Shown here: one piece after another, positions 33,095 through 41,293 of the stretch
Numbering within the stretch: position 1 is the first letter of the stretch
Layout: each line of letters opens with the position of its first letter
Assembly (NCBI GenBank): GCA_034440115.1
Contig: JAWXBM010000061.1
Span: forward strand, 1 to 43,454
DNA: 43,454 bases
Reading direction: 5' to 3'
DNA from: JAWXBM01 sp034440115
Lineage (GTDB): Bacteria > Pseudomonadota > Gammaproteobacteria > Xanthomonadales > SZUA-36
Program-made: the position numbers and the translations under genes
Notes under the pieces: generated by a model
What the model was told of the DNA's origin: nothing
The model's database searches: none
The model's input: the letters and a program-made list of their open reading frames with translations, nothing else

Positions 33095-34309
33095 ATGGTT
33101 AACCGAATTGTCATTCTGGGCGCAGGCCAGGCCGGGGTTCAGGTAGCCATCGGCTTACGTCAGGGTGGCTTCAATGGTGAAGTGGTCCTGGTGGGCAAGG
33201 AAACCCATGTTCCCTATCAGAGGCCGCCCTTGTCCAAGCAGATTCTCAAAAAGGAGTGGGCGGCAGAGCGCTGCCAGTTGCGCCACCTGGAGTTCTATGA
33301 GCAACATCAGATCCAGTTGCTGCAGGGTGTGTCTGCCCGGGCCCTGGATGCAGCAAAGCAGCAGATAGTCCTCAGTGATGGCAGTAGCTGGGCCTACTCG
33401 GGTCTGGCCATCTGCACCGGCGCCGGGCTGAACCGGTTGCCAGTGCCAGGTGCTGAGCTGGCGGGTGTTTATTACTTACGTGACCTGGACGAAGCGCTGG
33501 AGCTCAGCGCCCAACTCCGACAAGGCGCTCGCCTGGCTGTGATTGGTGCCGGTTACATCGGTATGGAAGTGGCTGCATCCGCGCGCAGCCTGGGTTGCGA
33601 GGTTACCGTCATCGAAGCGCAGGACGAAATCATGCAGCGTTCTGCTGTGCCGGCTATAGCGTCATATCTCAGGGAGTTTCATGCTCAGCAGGGCGTGCGC
33701 ATTGTGTTGCGCTCTGGCGTCAAACAGATTCATGGCGATGGGCGCGTGCAGAGCGTTGAGCTGGCAAATGGCGAAACTATTGCAGTTGATGGGGTGATGA
33801 TCGGTGTCGGCGTTCGGCCGGAGATTGCCTGGCTGGCCGATTCCGCTGTGCAAACCAACCGTGGAGTGAGGGTTGATGGTCATTGCCGCAGCAATATCGA
33901 GAACATCTACGCAGCAGGTGATGTAGCTGAACTGGAACATCCCCTGTTGCAAGGCTGGCAAGTGCTGGAGTCGGTGCAGAACGCCGTGAGCCAGGGCAAC
34001 CTGGTTGCTGCCAATATTCTGGGTGGCGAACAGACTTACACCGAAACACCCTGGTTTTGGTCAGAGCAGTACGATCAACGGCTGCAAATGGCCGGAATAC
34101 CCCGTAGCGGGGACACACTCATCAGACGCGAACATCCGGCAACTGGCGGATTCAGCTATTTCGCACTTCAAGGTGAAATCATGCACGGGGTACAATCCAT
34201 CAACGCCGCACGAGACTATATGGTGGGGCGACAATTAATCGGCAAGCAAACCCCTGCCAACCCTGCGCTATTGGCAGATCACACCAGCAATTTGAAGGAT
34301 TTACTTTGA
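33095..34309 (+). CDS. FAD-dependent ferredoxin (rhodocoxin/putidaredoxin-type) reductase
   Basis: A 404-residue flavoprotein moving electrons from NADH to a 2Fe-2S ferredoxin. It has the FAD motif GAGQAG (9-14), the family segment YQRPPLSKQ, the NAD-binding GAGYIGMEVA, and the second FAD motif IYAAGDVAE. The C-terminal domain includes ETPWFWSEQYD, typical of putidaredoxin/rhodocoxin reductases. Its stop overlaps the TTG start of the adjacent ferredoxin gene, so the pair is coupled. Such pairs usually serve cytochrome P450 or Rieske-type oxygenases; none is in this window. It may also support an iron-sulfur or alkane-hydroxylating system elsewhere. Confidence 0.93.
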   Translation: MVNRIVILGAGQAGVQVAIGLRQGGFNGEVVLVGKETHVPYQRPPLSKQILKKEWAAERCQLRHLEFYEQHQIQLLQGVSARALDAAKQQIVLSDGSSWAYSGLAICTGAGLNRLPVPGAELAGVYYLRDLDEALELSAQLRQGARLAVIGAGYIGMEVAASARSLGCEVTVIEAQDEIMQRSAVPAIASYLREFHAQQGVRIVLRSGVKQIHGDGRVQSVELANGETIAVDGVMIGVGVRPEIAWLADSAVQTNRGVRVDGHCRSNIENIYAAGDVAELEHPLLQGWQVLESVQNAVSQGNLVAANILGGEQTYTETPWFWSEQYDQRLQMAGIPRSGDTLIRREHPATGGFSYFALQGEIMHGVQSINAARDYMVGRQLIGKQTPANPALLADHTSNLKDLL

Positions 34310-34620
34310 TAACAATAAACGTAACCGACCGGGATGGACAACTGCACCAGGTGCAAGCTCATCCAAACGACAAGCTGATGGAAGTTTTACGCGAATTTGA
34401 CTGGGGCGTGGCAGCCATTTGTGGTGGTATGTGCTCCTGCGCCACCTGTCATGTCTGGGTTGCTGAAGCCTGGGGTGATAAATTTCCCGCGCGTGAAATG
34501 GACGAAGAGGAACTGCTGGAATTTCTGGATGGTTTCAAGCCGGGTTCACGCCTGAGTTGCCAGCTGGAGCTACGTGATCAACATGACGGCCTGGTGCTTG
34601 AACTCGCTCCGGACGAGTAG
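34306..34620 (+). CDS. Adrenodoxin-type 2Fe-2S ferredoxin
   Basis: A 104-residue ferredoxin. Cluster cysteines follow C-x5-C-x2-C in CGGMCSCATC (residues 39, 45, 48), with an extra Cys at 43 and the last ligand in SCQLEL. The HVWV and EMDEEELLE segments are typical of the vertebrate/putidaredoxin branch that serves P450s. The start is a rare TTG at 34306, overlapping the reductase stop. No ATG is available before the first strand, so the TTG is needed. Being coupled to the reductase, it is its likely electron acceptor; the final acceptor is unknown. Confidence 0.92.
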   Translation: MITINVTDRDGQLHQVQAHPNDKLMEVLREFDWGVAAICGGMCSCATCHVWVAEAWGDKFPAREMDEEELLEFLDGFKPGSRLSCQLELRDQHDGLVLELAPDE

Positions 34621-34655
34621 TTATTTTTCAGGAAGTCGATCTGGCTTCCGGTGAT

Positions 34656-35111
34656 TTATTCAACCAGGAAGCGTTCATCCAGCATGCTGTTTCTTTCCGA
34701 AATCAGCTCGATTTGCGCCGTCCATTCAACTCCACCGACACCATTGAAGCGTACGTTGCTCTGTGGGCTGTACATGCGAATGTTCTTAGGCAGCACGTAT
34801 TCCTTGAGTACCGGTTCCAGATTGGGTTCTCCAGGCAGGGTGAAGCTGATGGCGTGATTTTTTGAGCGCAAGTCCTGCTGAAAATCCACTGTGACATCCT
34901 GGTTTAGCTTACGTGCGGCAAAACGGGCCATATCCAGTTGTCTGTGAAAATCGGCCACGGCCTTGTTCATTTCACTTCGGCCAGAATCCTGTTGCAGGTT
35001 AGGGGCTATAAATGCCACCAATATCAGCAGGAACGCCAAACCAATCAACATTTCCATTACGGTAATGCCATGGTTCTTGCGATGGCATTTAAAGCTCTTG
35101 ATCGTTTTCAT
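34656..35111 (-). CDS. Orphan FimT/GspH-family type IV minor pilin or pseudopilin
   Basis: A 151-residue protein with a prepilin leader ending in His-Gly and then ITVMEMLIGLAFLLILVAFIA, with Glu at mature position 5. The region after the helix (SEMNKAVADFHRQLDMAR, then AARKLNQDVTV) matches FimT/GspH family proteins. The ATG at 35111 (MKTIKSFK) has AGAGG eight bases upstream; an in-frame start nine codons earlier is possible. Mature residue 1 is Ile rather than Phe, which is unusual but tolerated. It stands alone, 30 kb from the minor-pilin operon that lacks exactly this component, so it may supply the FimU/FimT role there. Confidence 0.85.
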   Translation of the reverse strand: MKTIKSFKCHRKNHGITVMEMLIGLAFLLILVAFIAPNLQQDSGRSEMNKAVADFHRQLDMARFAARKLNQDVTVDFQQDLRSKNHAISFTLPGEPNLEPVLKEYVLPKNIRMYSPQSNVRFNGVGGVEWTAQIELISERNSMLDERFLVE

Positions 35112-35531
35112 TATTGGCCTCTTATACAAGCTTGCCAATCCCTGGCCGATAAAACTTCAAACGACCAGTGCCTGATCGCTGATATTGAAATATCGCTGGT
35201 CCCTTGACGGGCAGTCAGAGCGGATTCCTGGCAGGGTGCGGGCAGTGCCGCAGTGGAATCCGTAATGATTCAATTCCTTTTGATCTTGCTTATTGCGGCA
35301 GTGATTCTGCAATGAACAAGCCCCTTGATATCTCCAGAGGCAAACATCCGCAAGTGCGGTGGCGATTTACCTCAAGCGGCATTATAAACAAAAGTGACGT
35401 CCTATTCCAGCTACTCAGGCCGTTTGTCGATCATCTTCAACCTTTCATCGCAAATCCATTAAACTGTACTTTGCTGAAAATAACTTGGCCATCATCTTCA
35501 GCTTGATGGGTGAACCTGATTGGAGAGCATT
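35112..35531. other. 420-base intergenic region with inverted repeats, no gene seen
   Basis: It lies between the orphan pilin and the divergent phosphatase gene. A short palindrome GATATT-ga-AATATC sits at 35181-35194. A wider inverted repeat pairs CGGATTCC (35221-35228) with GGAATCCG (35255-35262) and could fold as a stem with internal GC pairs. A plus-strand open frame (35204-35506) has no family resemblance and a composition unlike nearby proteins, so I do not call it. No promoter could be fixed by eye. Confidence 0.4.
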
Positions 35532-36755
35532 GTGAAAAAAATTCTGCTGCTTCTGGTATTGATACCCGTTGTTGCTTGCGCTGCAGCAAAAGAAGTCGAT
35601 TCCTATCACTGGACAGGTGTTGAGCGTGTTGTAGCTATTGGGGACATACACGGCGATTACGAGAATTACCTGAAAGCTCTGGCAGCAGCCAGCCTGGTGG
35701 ACAAGAAAGGCAAGTGGGCCGGGGGTGAAACGCACCTGGTGCAAACCGGCGATATCCCGGACAGAGGCGACGACACTCTCAAGATCATCGAACACCTGGA
35801 CAAACTGGCCAAGCAGGCCCACCGGAAAGGTGGCCAGGTGCATAGCCTGATCGGTAATCACGAAGCGATGAATGTTTATGGTGATTTACGCTATGTCAAC
35901 AATGGAGAATTCGCTGCCTTTTCAAGCAGGAATTCTGCCAGCCTGCTGGACCGCTATTTCGACCTGTCCATGCAGAATCTGCGGGAGAACAGCCCGGAAA
36001 GCTTTTTGGCGCTGCCGGAAAACTACCGTGAAGAGTGGAACAAAACCCATCCGCCGGGTTGGGTGGAGCACCGCATGGCCTGGGATCCTAGATGGAATCC
36101 GGAGGGTGACATGATCCGCCGCACACTGCGTTCAAAAGTGGCCATTCAGATCAATGATATGGTTTTCCTGCACGGTGGATTGAGTGGCCGATATTGTCAG
36201 AACAGCCTGCAATCTCTGACCGATATGGCCCTGGCCAAGATGCAGAACTTTGAGCATAACAACCCGGGCATACTTGAAGATCCCTATGGCCCTTTGTGGT
36301 ATCGCGGGCTTGCAGGTCAGGTACCTGAGGCGAGCCCGGAAACGGTTGCAGCCCTGCTGCAGCAGCATCAGGCGAAACATATCGTAGTAGGACACACGCC
36401 TACGGGGGGTGCGATTTTTACCCGCTATGACGGCGCTGTGATACAGATTGATACGGGCTTGTCCAAGGCCTACGGGGGCCATCCGGCTTACCTGGAGGCC
36501 ACGGCTGAAGGATTGTTTGCCGGTTACCCGGAAGGGAAAATTGCGTTGCCAGTCAATGATACGGATCGCTCAGCCTATTTGCAGCAGGTGATTGCAATGT
36601 ATCCATCTAATGGCGATATAAAGATGCTGCTGGACAAGATTACTACCGATGCAGCAGAGAGTCCCGCGACAGAACCGGATTCAGAACAGACCGGGGAAGC
36701 TGCGTCCCCGGCCATGCCAACGGCTCAAATGCCTACTTGCGGCATTTCCCAATGA
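35532..36755 (+). CDS. Exported Shewanella-like PPP-family metallophosphoesterase
   Basis: A 407-residue calcineurin-type phosphatase. The metal- and phosphate-binding motifs occur in order: GDIHGD (37-42), GDIPDRGDD, LIGNHEAMN, FLHGGLS and VVGHTP. The DRG and GNHE forms are those of PPP protein phosphatases, in particular the Shewanella-like group, which act on phosphotyrosine or phosphoserine. The N-terminus is a signal peptide (KKILLLLVLIPVVAC) with a possible lipobox Cys16. The start is GTG 35532, supported by GGAG at 35522-35525; a TTG at 35520 is weaker. The last 40 residues are low-complexity, rich in Ala, Pro, Thr and Glu. It converges with, and overlaps by 23 bases, the CotH-like gene. 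Confidence 0.88.
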   Translation: MKKILLLLVLIPVVACAAAKEVDSYHWTGVERVVAIGDIHGDYENYLKALAAASLVDKKGKWAGGETHLVQTGDIPDRGDDTLKIIEHLDKLAKQAHRKGGQVHSLIGNHEAMNVYGDLRYVNNGEFAAFSSRNSASLLDRYFDLSMQNLRENSPESFLALPENYREEWNKTHPPGWVEHRMAWDPRWNPEGDMIRRTLRSKVAIQINDMVFLHGGLSGRYCQNSLQSLTDMALAKMQNFEHNNPGILEDPYGPLWYRGLAGQVPEASPETVAALLQQHQAKHIVVGHTPTGGAIFTRYDGAVIQIDTGLSKAYGGHPAYLEATAEGLFAGYPEGKIALPVNDTDRSAYLQQVIAMYPSNGDIKMLLDKITTDAAESPATEPDSEQTGEAASPAMPTAQMPTCGISQ

Positions 36756-37830
36756 TGTCTTGCTGAAAATCCTTATCGCTTTTAAGGGTTTCAAAAAACT
36801 CGCCAACGAACTTGTTGGCGGTTTTGACAGAGCGGGAATTGAGCCTGGTTTCCGCATTAATCAGCCCTATAATGTCCGCTTCCTTGGCTATGTATTCCTG
36901 CCGAACGGCTTCCATTTCGGCATTGTGAGCACAAAAGCCCCGGTAGAGTCTTTGCGTTACACTCCTGATGCCGAGAAAATCGTTGGGTACCGCATAGTGG
37001 GCATCGACAAAACCTGAAGAATCAAAATCGTAGGGGACTGCCACTACATTCGTACCGCTTTCATCGCCAATCAGGCGCGCGTTGTGGCAGCATTTATCGT
37101 CTTTGGGGCCGCTGAGGATTTCAAAGTCGACATTGGCGATCAGGTATTCAAATAAAGCTACCCGCGCGGCTTGCACTTTATCCAGCTTGCTGGGCTTGGT
37201 TTCCGCGATATCCAGCTTGCTAAGGTCATTGCGCTTGGCCAGATCTGCCGTGTCTTCGATCAGGAAGCCAAAACGTGGATCTTCGGCTGAATTATTCGAG
37301 CTCTCGATATAAGTAATATACAAAGACCTCGCTCGGTAACTCTTTTCTGTGATCTGGTTAAAGAAACGATAAGCCAAATATTCCTTGACGTAATACTGCT
37401 CCCAGCGATCACCCTTGTCACAATGTGTGACGAGTTTCAGCTCATCCATTCCGCGAAACGGGGTTCCCTTTACATCTTCTTTGTTAAAGCGCAGCTTGAT
37501 GGGTGGGTATTTACAGACTACCTGGCGGGTAATGCCGCGTCGCTCAACCGTGATAGGGATGTTATGCGCCTGGCCCAGGCTGTCGGTGAATTGCATGCTG
37601 CCAGGGTAGGCGTCCTGCACTCTGGAATTGCGCACGATATCCCGCCACGGGCCACTAATGGAGATAGTGAAAGTTTCGTTGCTGGCAAAAAGCTTTTCCG
37701 GTTTAGGGCCGGAATCTTCTTCATTATCCTGAGAGTAGATCGGGCTGGCCCAGAAACAGGTCAGAACTAAAAACACGGTAAAGCCGGTATGGATGAAGCT
37801 CCGGAATGGAGCTGCTTTTTGGGTTTGCAT
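36733..37830 (-). CDS. Exported CotH-like (kinase-fold candidate) protein
   Basis: A 365-residue exported protein: a signal peptide ends near residue 34 (PIYS, then QDNEEDS). The body follows the CotH layout by eye. There is a first beta part with an ERRGITR and PPIKLRF pair (96-115). A helix FEYLIANVDFEIL (227-239) precedes CCHNARLI (Asn250), then VPYDFDSSG (266-273). These N-x-D, N and DxD positions parallel the metal- and ATP-binding residues of secreted CotH kinases. Similarity is weak, so kinase activity is a hypothesis. GGGAG seven bases before ATG 37830 supports the start. It converges on the exported phosphatase, overlapping by 23 bases, which suggests a possible modification/removal pair. 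Confidence 0.6.
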   Translation of the reverse strand: MQTQKAAPFRSFIHTGFTVFLVLTCFWASPIYSQDNEEDSGPKPEKLFASNETFTISISGPWRDIVRNSRVQDAYPGSMQFTDSLGQAHNIPITVERRGITRQVVCKYPPIKLRFNKEDVKGTPFRGMDELKLVTHCDKGDRWEQYYVKEYLAYRFFNQITEKSYRARSLYITYIESSNNSAEDPRFGFLIEDTADLAKRNDLSKLDIAETKPSKLDKVQAARVALFEYLIANVDFEILSGPKDDKCCHNARLIGDESGTNVVAVPYDFDSSGFVDAHYAVPNDFLGIRSVTQRLYRGFCAHNAEMEAVRQEYIAKEADIIGLINAETRLNSRSVKTANKFVGEFFETLKSDKDFQQDIIGKCRK

Positions 37831-37934
37831 GGTTTTTCTCCCGTTTTATCAGGCCCCGCACAGTATATGACAGCTTTTTACGGGCTGCTCAAACTCCTTC
37901 TGAAGCTTTCGAAAAAAACTTTCATTGCAAGGCT

Positions 37935-39176
37935 TCAATGCAGGATTCTGGCGCGTATGGTGCCCGGAACCTTGCGCAATTGACGCAACAATTCAGTTGG
38001 ATTGCCGGTTTCCAGGTCCATTACCACGTAACCTACTTGCCCGCTGGTATCGAGGTATTGTGATGCAATGTTGACTTTCCTGTCAGCAAAAACCTGGTTG
38101 ATGTGCTGTAACACGCCTGGCTCATTGCGGTGAATGTGCAGGATGCGGCTGGCATTGTCATGATCCGGCAAACTGACCTGCGGGAAATTTACCGCTGAAA
38201 CGGTTGAGCCGTTATCACTGTAACGCAGCAATTTACCGGCCACTTCAATGGCGATATTTTCCTGTGCTTCCATGGTGCTGCCGCCTATGTGCGGGGTAAG
38301 AATGACCTGATCCATGCCGCGCAGCGGTGATTCAAATATGTCTTTGGTCGACACTGGCTCGGTGGGGAACACGTCTATGGCTGCGCCTGCCAGCTTGCCT
38401 GATTTCAAGGCCGCTGCCAGCGCATCAATGTCGACTACCGTGCCGCGACTGGCGTTGATCAAATAGGCCCCGTCACGCATATTGCGGATGAACTTTTTGT
38501 CGGCCATAGCACGCGTTTGCTCCGTTTCGGGCACGTGCAGGCTGACGACATGTGATTGCTTCAGCAGATCGGCCAGTTTTGGGCTGTTGATGGCATTGCC
38601 CAAGGGCAACTTGTGTTCGATGTCGTAATACAGCACCCGCATGCCCAGGCCTTCCGCCAGGATGCCAAGCTGTGTGCCAATGTGGCCATAGCCGATGATG
38701 CCCAGTGTTTTGCCACGGATTTCATGCGAATGGGTGGCGGATTTGAGCCACTCACCGCGGTGTGCTGCCGCACTGCGTTGTGGAATGCCGCGCATCAACA
38801 TGATGACTTCAGCCAGGGCCAGCTCTGCCACGCTGCGGGTGTTGGAAAAAGGTGCATTGAACACCGGCACGCCTTTCAATTGCGCGGCAGACAGATCCAC
38901 CTGGTTGGTGCCAATGCAAAAGCAGCCCACGGCCGCCAGCCGGTCTACCGATGCCAGTACCTGCGCATCCAACTGACTGCGCGAGCGGATGCCGAGAAAG
39001 TGGATTCCCTTCAGGGCTTTCTTCAACTCGTCACCGGATAGCGCCTGCGACAATAACTCCACCTGGCTGTAGCCACGATCATGAATCATCTGCTTGGCGG
39101 AAGGATGGACGCCTTCCAATAGCAGGAACTTTATTTTTTCCTTGCCCAGGGAGTTGTTTCTCGCTTTTTTACTCAT
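37935..39176 (-). CDS. serA: D-3-phosphoglycerate dehydrogenase
   Basis: A 413-residue NAD-dependent enzyme, first step of serine synthesis from 3-phosphoglycerate. The catalytic domain has IGTNQVDL, the NAD fold GIIGYGHIGTQLG, INASRGTVVDIDAL (catalytic Arg region) and TPHIGGST with the catalytic His. A C-terminal ACT domain (HRNEPGVLQHINQVF, GQVGYVVMDLE) implies feedback inhibition by serine, as known for the E. coli enzyme. Length matches that type. AGAGGAT precedes the ATG at 39176. It diverges from a D-2-hydroxyglutarate dehydrogenase-like gene, a pairing known in Pseudomonas, where the 2-hydroxyglutarate made by SerA is re-oxidised. Confidence 0.96.
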   Translation of the reverse strand: MSKKARNNSLGKEKIKFLLLEGVHPSAKQMIHDRGYSQVELLSQALSGDELKKALKGIHFLGIRSRSQLDAQVLASVDRLAAVGCFCIGTNQVDLSAAQLKGVPVFNAPFSNTRSVAELALAEVIMLMRGIPQRSAAAHRGEWLKSATHSHEIRGKTLGIIGYGHIGTQLGILAEGLGMRVLYYDIEHKLPLGNAINSPKLADLLKQSHVVSLHVPETEQTRAMADKKFIRNMRDGAYLINASRGTVVDIDALAAALKSGKLAGAAIDVFPTEPVSTKDIFESPLRGMDQVILTPHIGGSTMEAQENIAIEVAGKLLRYSDNGSTVSAVNFPQVSLPDHDNASRILHIHRNEPGVLQHINQVFADRKVNIASQYLDTSGQVGYVVMDLETGNPTELLRQLRKVPGTIRARILH

Positions 39177-39319
39177 ATCCTCTTACTCTGCGCCTTGATA
39201 TTGCCTGCCTGTGCAAGGGCCGAATTGTGCGGGCTTGGTCCATGTAAAGCAACATGGATAACGCAACATTGGCAGAGCAACAAAAGTAAAGCGGCATAAA
39301 CCAGGCAAGCAGGATTTAA

Positions 39320-40726
39320 ATGTCAGTAGACACTTCCGAAGATGCAGCCATCAAGCTGCAACAGGCCTTTCCCGAACTGGATATTTCCACCGACCCGGCC
39401 ATACTCCAATCACACGGTCAGGATTGGACGAGGTTCTATCAGCCCGCACCCATGGCGGTGACGTTTCCACGCACGGTAGCCGAAGTCCAACTGCTGGTGC
39501 GTTATGCCAATGCAGAAAACATCGCCATCGTTCCCTCCGGCGGTCGTACCGGTTTAAGTGCCGGCGCGGTGGCGAAAAATGGTGAATTAGTCATCTCAAT
39601 GGACCGCATGCGGCGCATTGGTGAGTTCAATGCGGTGGATCGTTCGGTTACATTGGAAGCCGGGGTGGTAACTGCAAGCCTGCAGAATTTTGCCCGCGAA
39701 CAAGGGCTGTTTTACCCGGTTTCCTTTGCTTCGGAGGGTTCCAGCCAGATCGGTGGCAATGTAGCCACCAACGCGGGCGGCATCCGCGTGTTGCGCTATG
39801 GCCTGACGCGCGATTGGGTTTCCGGGTTGAAGGTAGTAACCGGTGCGGGCGAAATTCTTGAGCTCAACAAAGGCCTGGTCAAGAACGCCAGCGGCTACGA
39901 CCTGCGCCATCTGTTTATTGGCAGCGAAGGCACGCTGGGCCTAATCGTTGAGGTTACCGCACAGTTGGCCGACCCACCGCCGTCCGGCAAAGTGCTGTTG
40001 CTGGGGCTGACCGATATGGACGCCTTGATGAAAGTGTTTGCACTCCTCAATTCTCGCCTGCGGCTTTCTGCCTTTGAGTTTCTCACCGACAAGGCCATGC
40101 GGTATGTGCGCGAGGGGCATGATTTGCCCGCTGCCATGGACTTGGAATGCCCTTGGTACGTCGTGAGCGAGTTTGATTGCGCTTCAGAGGCTGAAGAGAA
40201 TATCGCCCTGGAATGTTTTGCGCACGGCCTGGAGCAGGGTTGGCTGGTAGATGGAGTAATCAGTCAGAACGAAAAGCAGAATGCAGATTTATGGCGCTAC
40301 CGGGAAGGTATTTCTGAAGCCATCACCCGTTACCGGCCCTACAAGAACGATTTGTCGGTGCGGGTTTCGCGCGTACCTGAATTCCTCAGCCGTATGGATG
40401 AGCTCATGACTGGGCTGTGCCCTGATTTTGAAGTGGTTTGGTATGGTCATATCGGCGACGGCAACTTGCATATGAATTTGATTGGCCCGGCTGATTTGGC
40501 CCGCGATGAATTTGAGCAGCGCTGCCATGAGATCAGCGAGCAGACCTATGCGTTGACCGAGGCTATGGGCGGCAGTATTTCCGCCGAGCATGGGCTGGGC
40601 CTGCTGAAGCAAGAGTGGTTACACCGTGTACGTTCGCCCGAGGAAATCGCGGTGATGCGGGGGTTGAAAGCGGTGTTGGATCCGAAGGGCATTATGAATC
40701 CAGGTAAGCTGTTGACCCTGCTGTAG
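39320..40726 (+). CDS. FAD-binding D-2-hydroxyglutarate dehydrogenase-like oxidase
   Basis: A 468-residue FAD-linked oxidase of the GlcD/D2HGDH family. The FAD-binding motifs are PSGGRTGLSAGAV and GSSQIGGNVATNAGG, with the YGLTRDWV segment. The C-terminal domain has HIGDGNLHMN and GGSISAEHGLG with the conserved metal and substrate His residues. The family covers D-2-hydroxyglutarate, D-lactate and glycolate. Adjacency to serA favours D-2-hydroxyglutarate, as in Pseudomonas stutzeri, where this enzyme drives SerA by removing 2-hydroxyglutarate. The ATG at 39320 is 143 bases from the serA start in the other direction, so the pair may share control. Confidence 0.88.
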   Translation: MSVDTSEDAAIKLQQAFPELDISTDPAILQSHGQDWTRFYQPAPMAVTFPRTVAEVQLLVRYANAENIAIVPSGGRTGLSAGAVAKNGELVISMDRMRRIGEFNAVDRSVTLEAGVVTASLQNFAREQGLFYPVSFASEGSSQIGGNVATNAGGIRVLRYGLTRDWVSGLKVVTGAGEILELNKGLVKNASGYDLRHLFIGSEGTLGLIVEVTAQLADPPPSGKVLLLGLTDMDALMKVFALLNSRLRLSAFEFLTDKAMRYVREGHDLPAAMDLECPWYVVSEFDCASEAEENIALECFAHGLEQGWLVDGVISQNEKQNADLWRYREGISEAITRYRPYKNDLSVRVSRVPEFLSRMDELMTGLCPDFEVVWYGHIGDGNLHMNLIGPADLARDEFEQRCHEISEQTYALTEAMGGSISAEHGLGLLKQEWLHRVRSPEEIAVMRGLKAVLDPKGIMNPGKLLTLL

Positions 40727-40740
40727 GAGGCCGCTTTTTT

Positions 40741-40790
40741 GTGCAAGGATGCACTTAGATAGCGACGCACAGGGATGTGCGAGAGCTATC
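40741..40790. repeat. Paired hairpins between convergent genes
   Basis: GTGC-aaggat-GCAC (40741-40754) is followed by a longer interrupted stem, GATAGC-ga-CGCAC and GTGCG-aga-GCTATC (40758-40790). It occupies the gap between the D2HGDH-like gene and the convergent Trm112-like gene. It may be a bidirectional terminator or a REP-type palindrome; no T tract follows the long stem. Confidence 0.4.
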
Positions 40791-40802
40791 GTCGAACAAG
40801 TT

Positions 40803-41068
40803 CTAAAAATCCTGTAGTTGGGTGGTGCCTATGCCGCGCTCAGACAGCAGAATCGGGATATCATCGATCACCGGGTAAATCACTTTGCCATTCTCGGTGA
40901 TCAGGGCTTCGCGCAGTTCTTCGCTGACAGCGCCGCCATCAATCTGAACCACTTGGCCAGCCGCAATGGCCCGATCAGTTTTTCCAACCGACTGCGCTGC
41001 AAACGCGACAAAGGGCTTTTGCTGAGCGGGCAGCAAAGTATTTCCAGTAATTTTCCGTCTATGCTCAT
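40803..41068 (-). pseudogene. Trm112-like (UPF0434) protein gene with a one-base frameshift
   Basis: A small protein of the Trm112/UPF0434 family in two frames. The first frame starts at ATG 41068 with MSIDGKLLEILCCPLSKSPL, the family's opening Cys-Pro, and runs to about RSRLEKL. The second frame continues from AIAAGQVVQIDGG through EALITENGKVIYPVIDDIPILL to the stop at 40803. Adding one A near 40974-40975 joins them as LNRAIAAGQ, which fits the family. In bacteria the protein has no firmly assigned role; the archaeal and eukaryotic relatives activate methyltransferases. It lies convergent to the D2HGDH gene and divergent from purE. As with the other two broken genes here, an assembly indel is possible. 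Confidence 0.78.
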
Positions 41069-41112
41069 GGCTGTCAGGTGGACATTGGTCCGGTAGCAAA
41101 TTTCAGGCCCCA

Positions 41113-41180
41113 TTCTACGACACTTTTCTACGACACTTTTCTACGCCACTTTCTACGCCACTTTCTACGCCACTTTCTAT
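41113..41180. repeat. Tandem array of a 12-13 base unit, about five copies
   Basis: The unit TTCTACGACACTT occurs twice (41113-41138) and TTCTACGCCACT three times (41139-41174), followed by a partial, degenerate copy. The array sits between the Trm112-like start and purE. The C/A change in the middle shows two sub-families. There are no spacers, so it is not a CRISPR. It looks like a slippage-prone minisatellite. Confidence 0.9.
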
Positions 41181-41293
41181 GGCAGTCTGTGAGCTGATGT
41201 CGCGGCTCCAGATGATCATTTTCATCAACCCGGGCCCATGCTGCTGCTACAATACGCCGCTTTCCCCGGAAGCAACTTGCGGAGGGCGCGGTA

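Noticed and set aside
35204..35506. Plus-strand open frame of 100 codons in the gap before the phosphatase gene
   Set aside because: It has no recognisable domain or good start site and crosses inverted repeats; treated as non-coding.
41113..41180. Possible CRISPR array
   Set aside because: The units are only 12-13 bases and directly adjoin one another with no spacers, and no cas genes are present.
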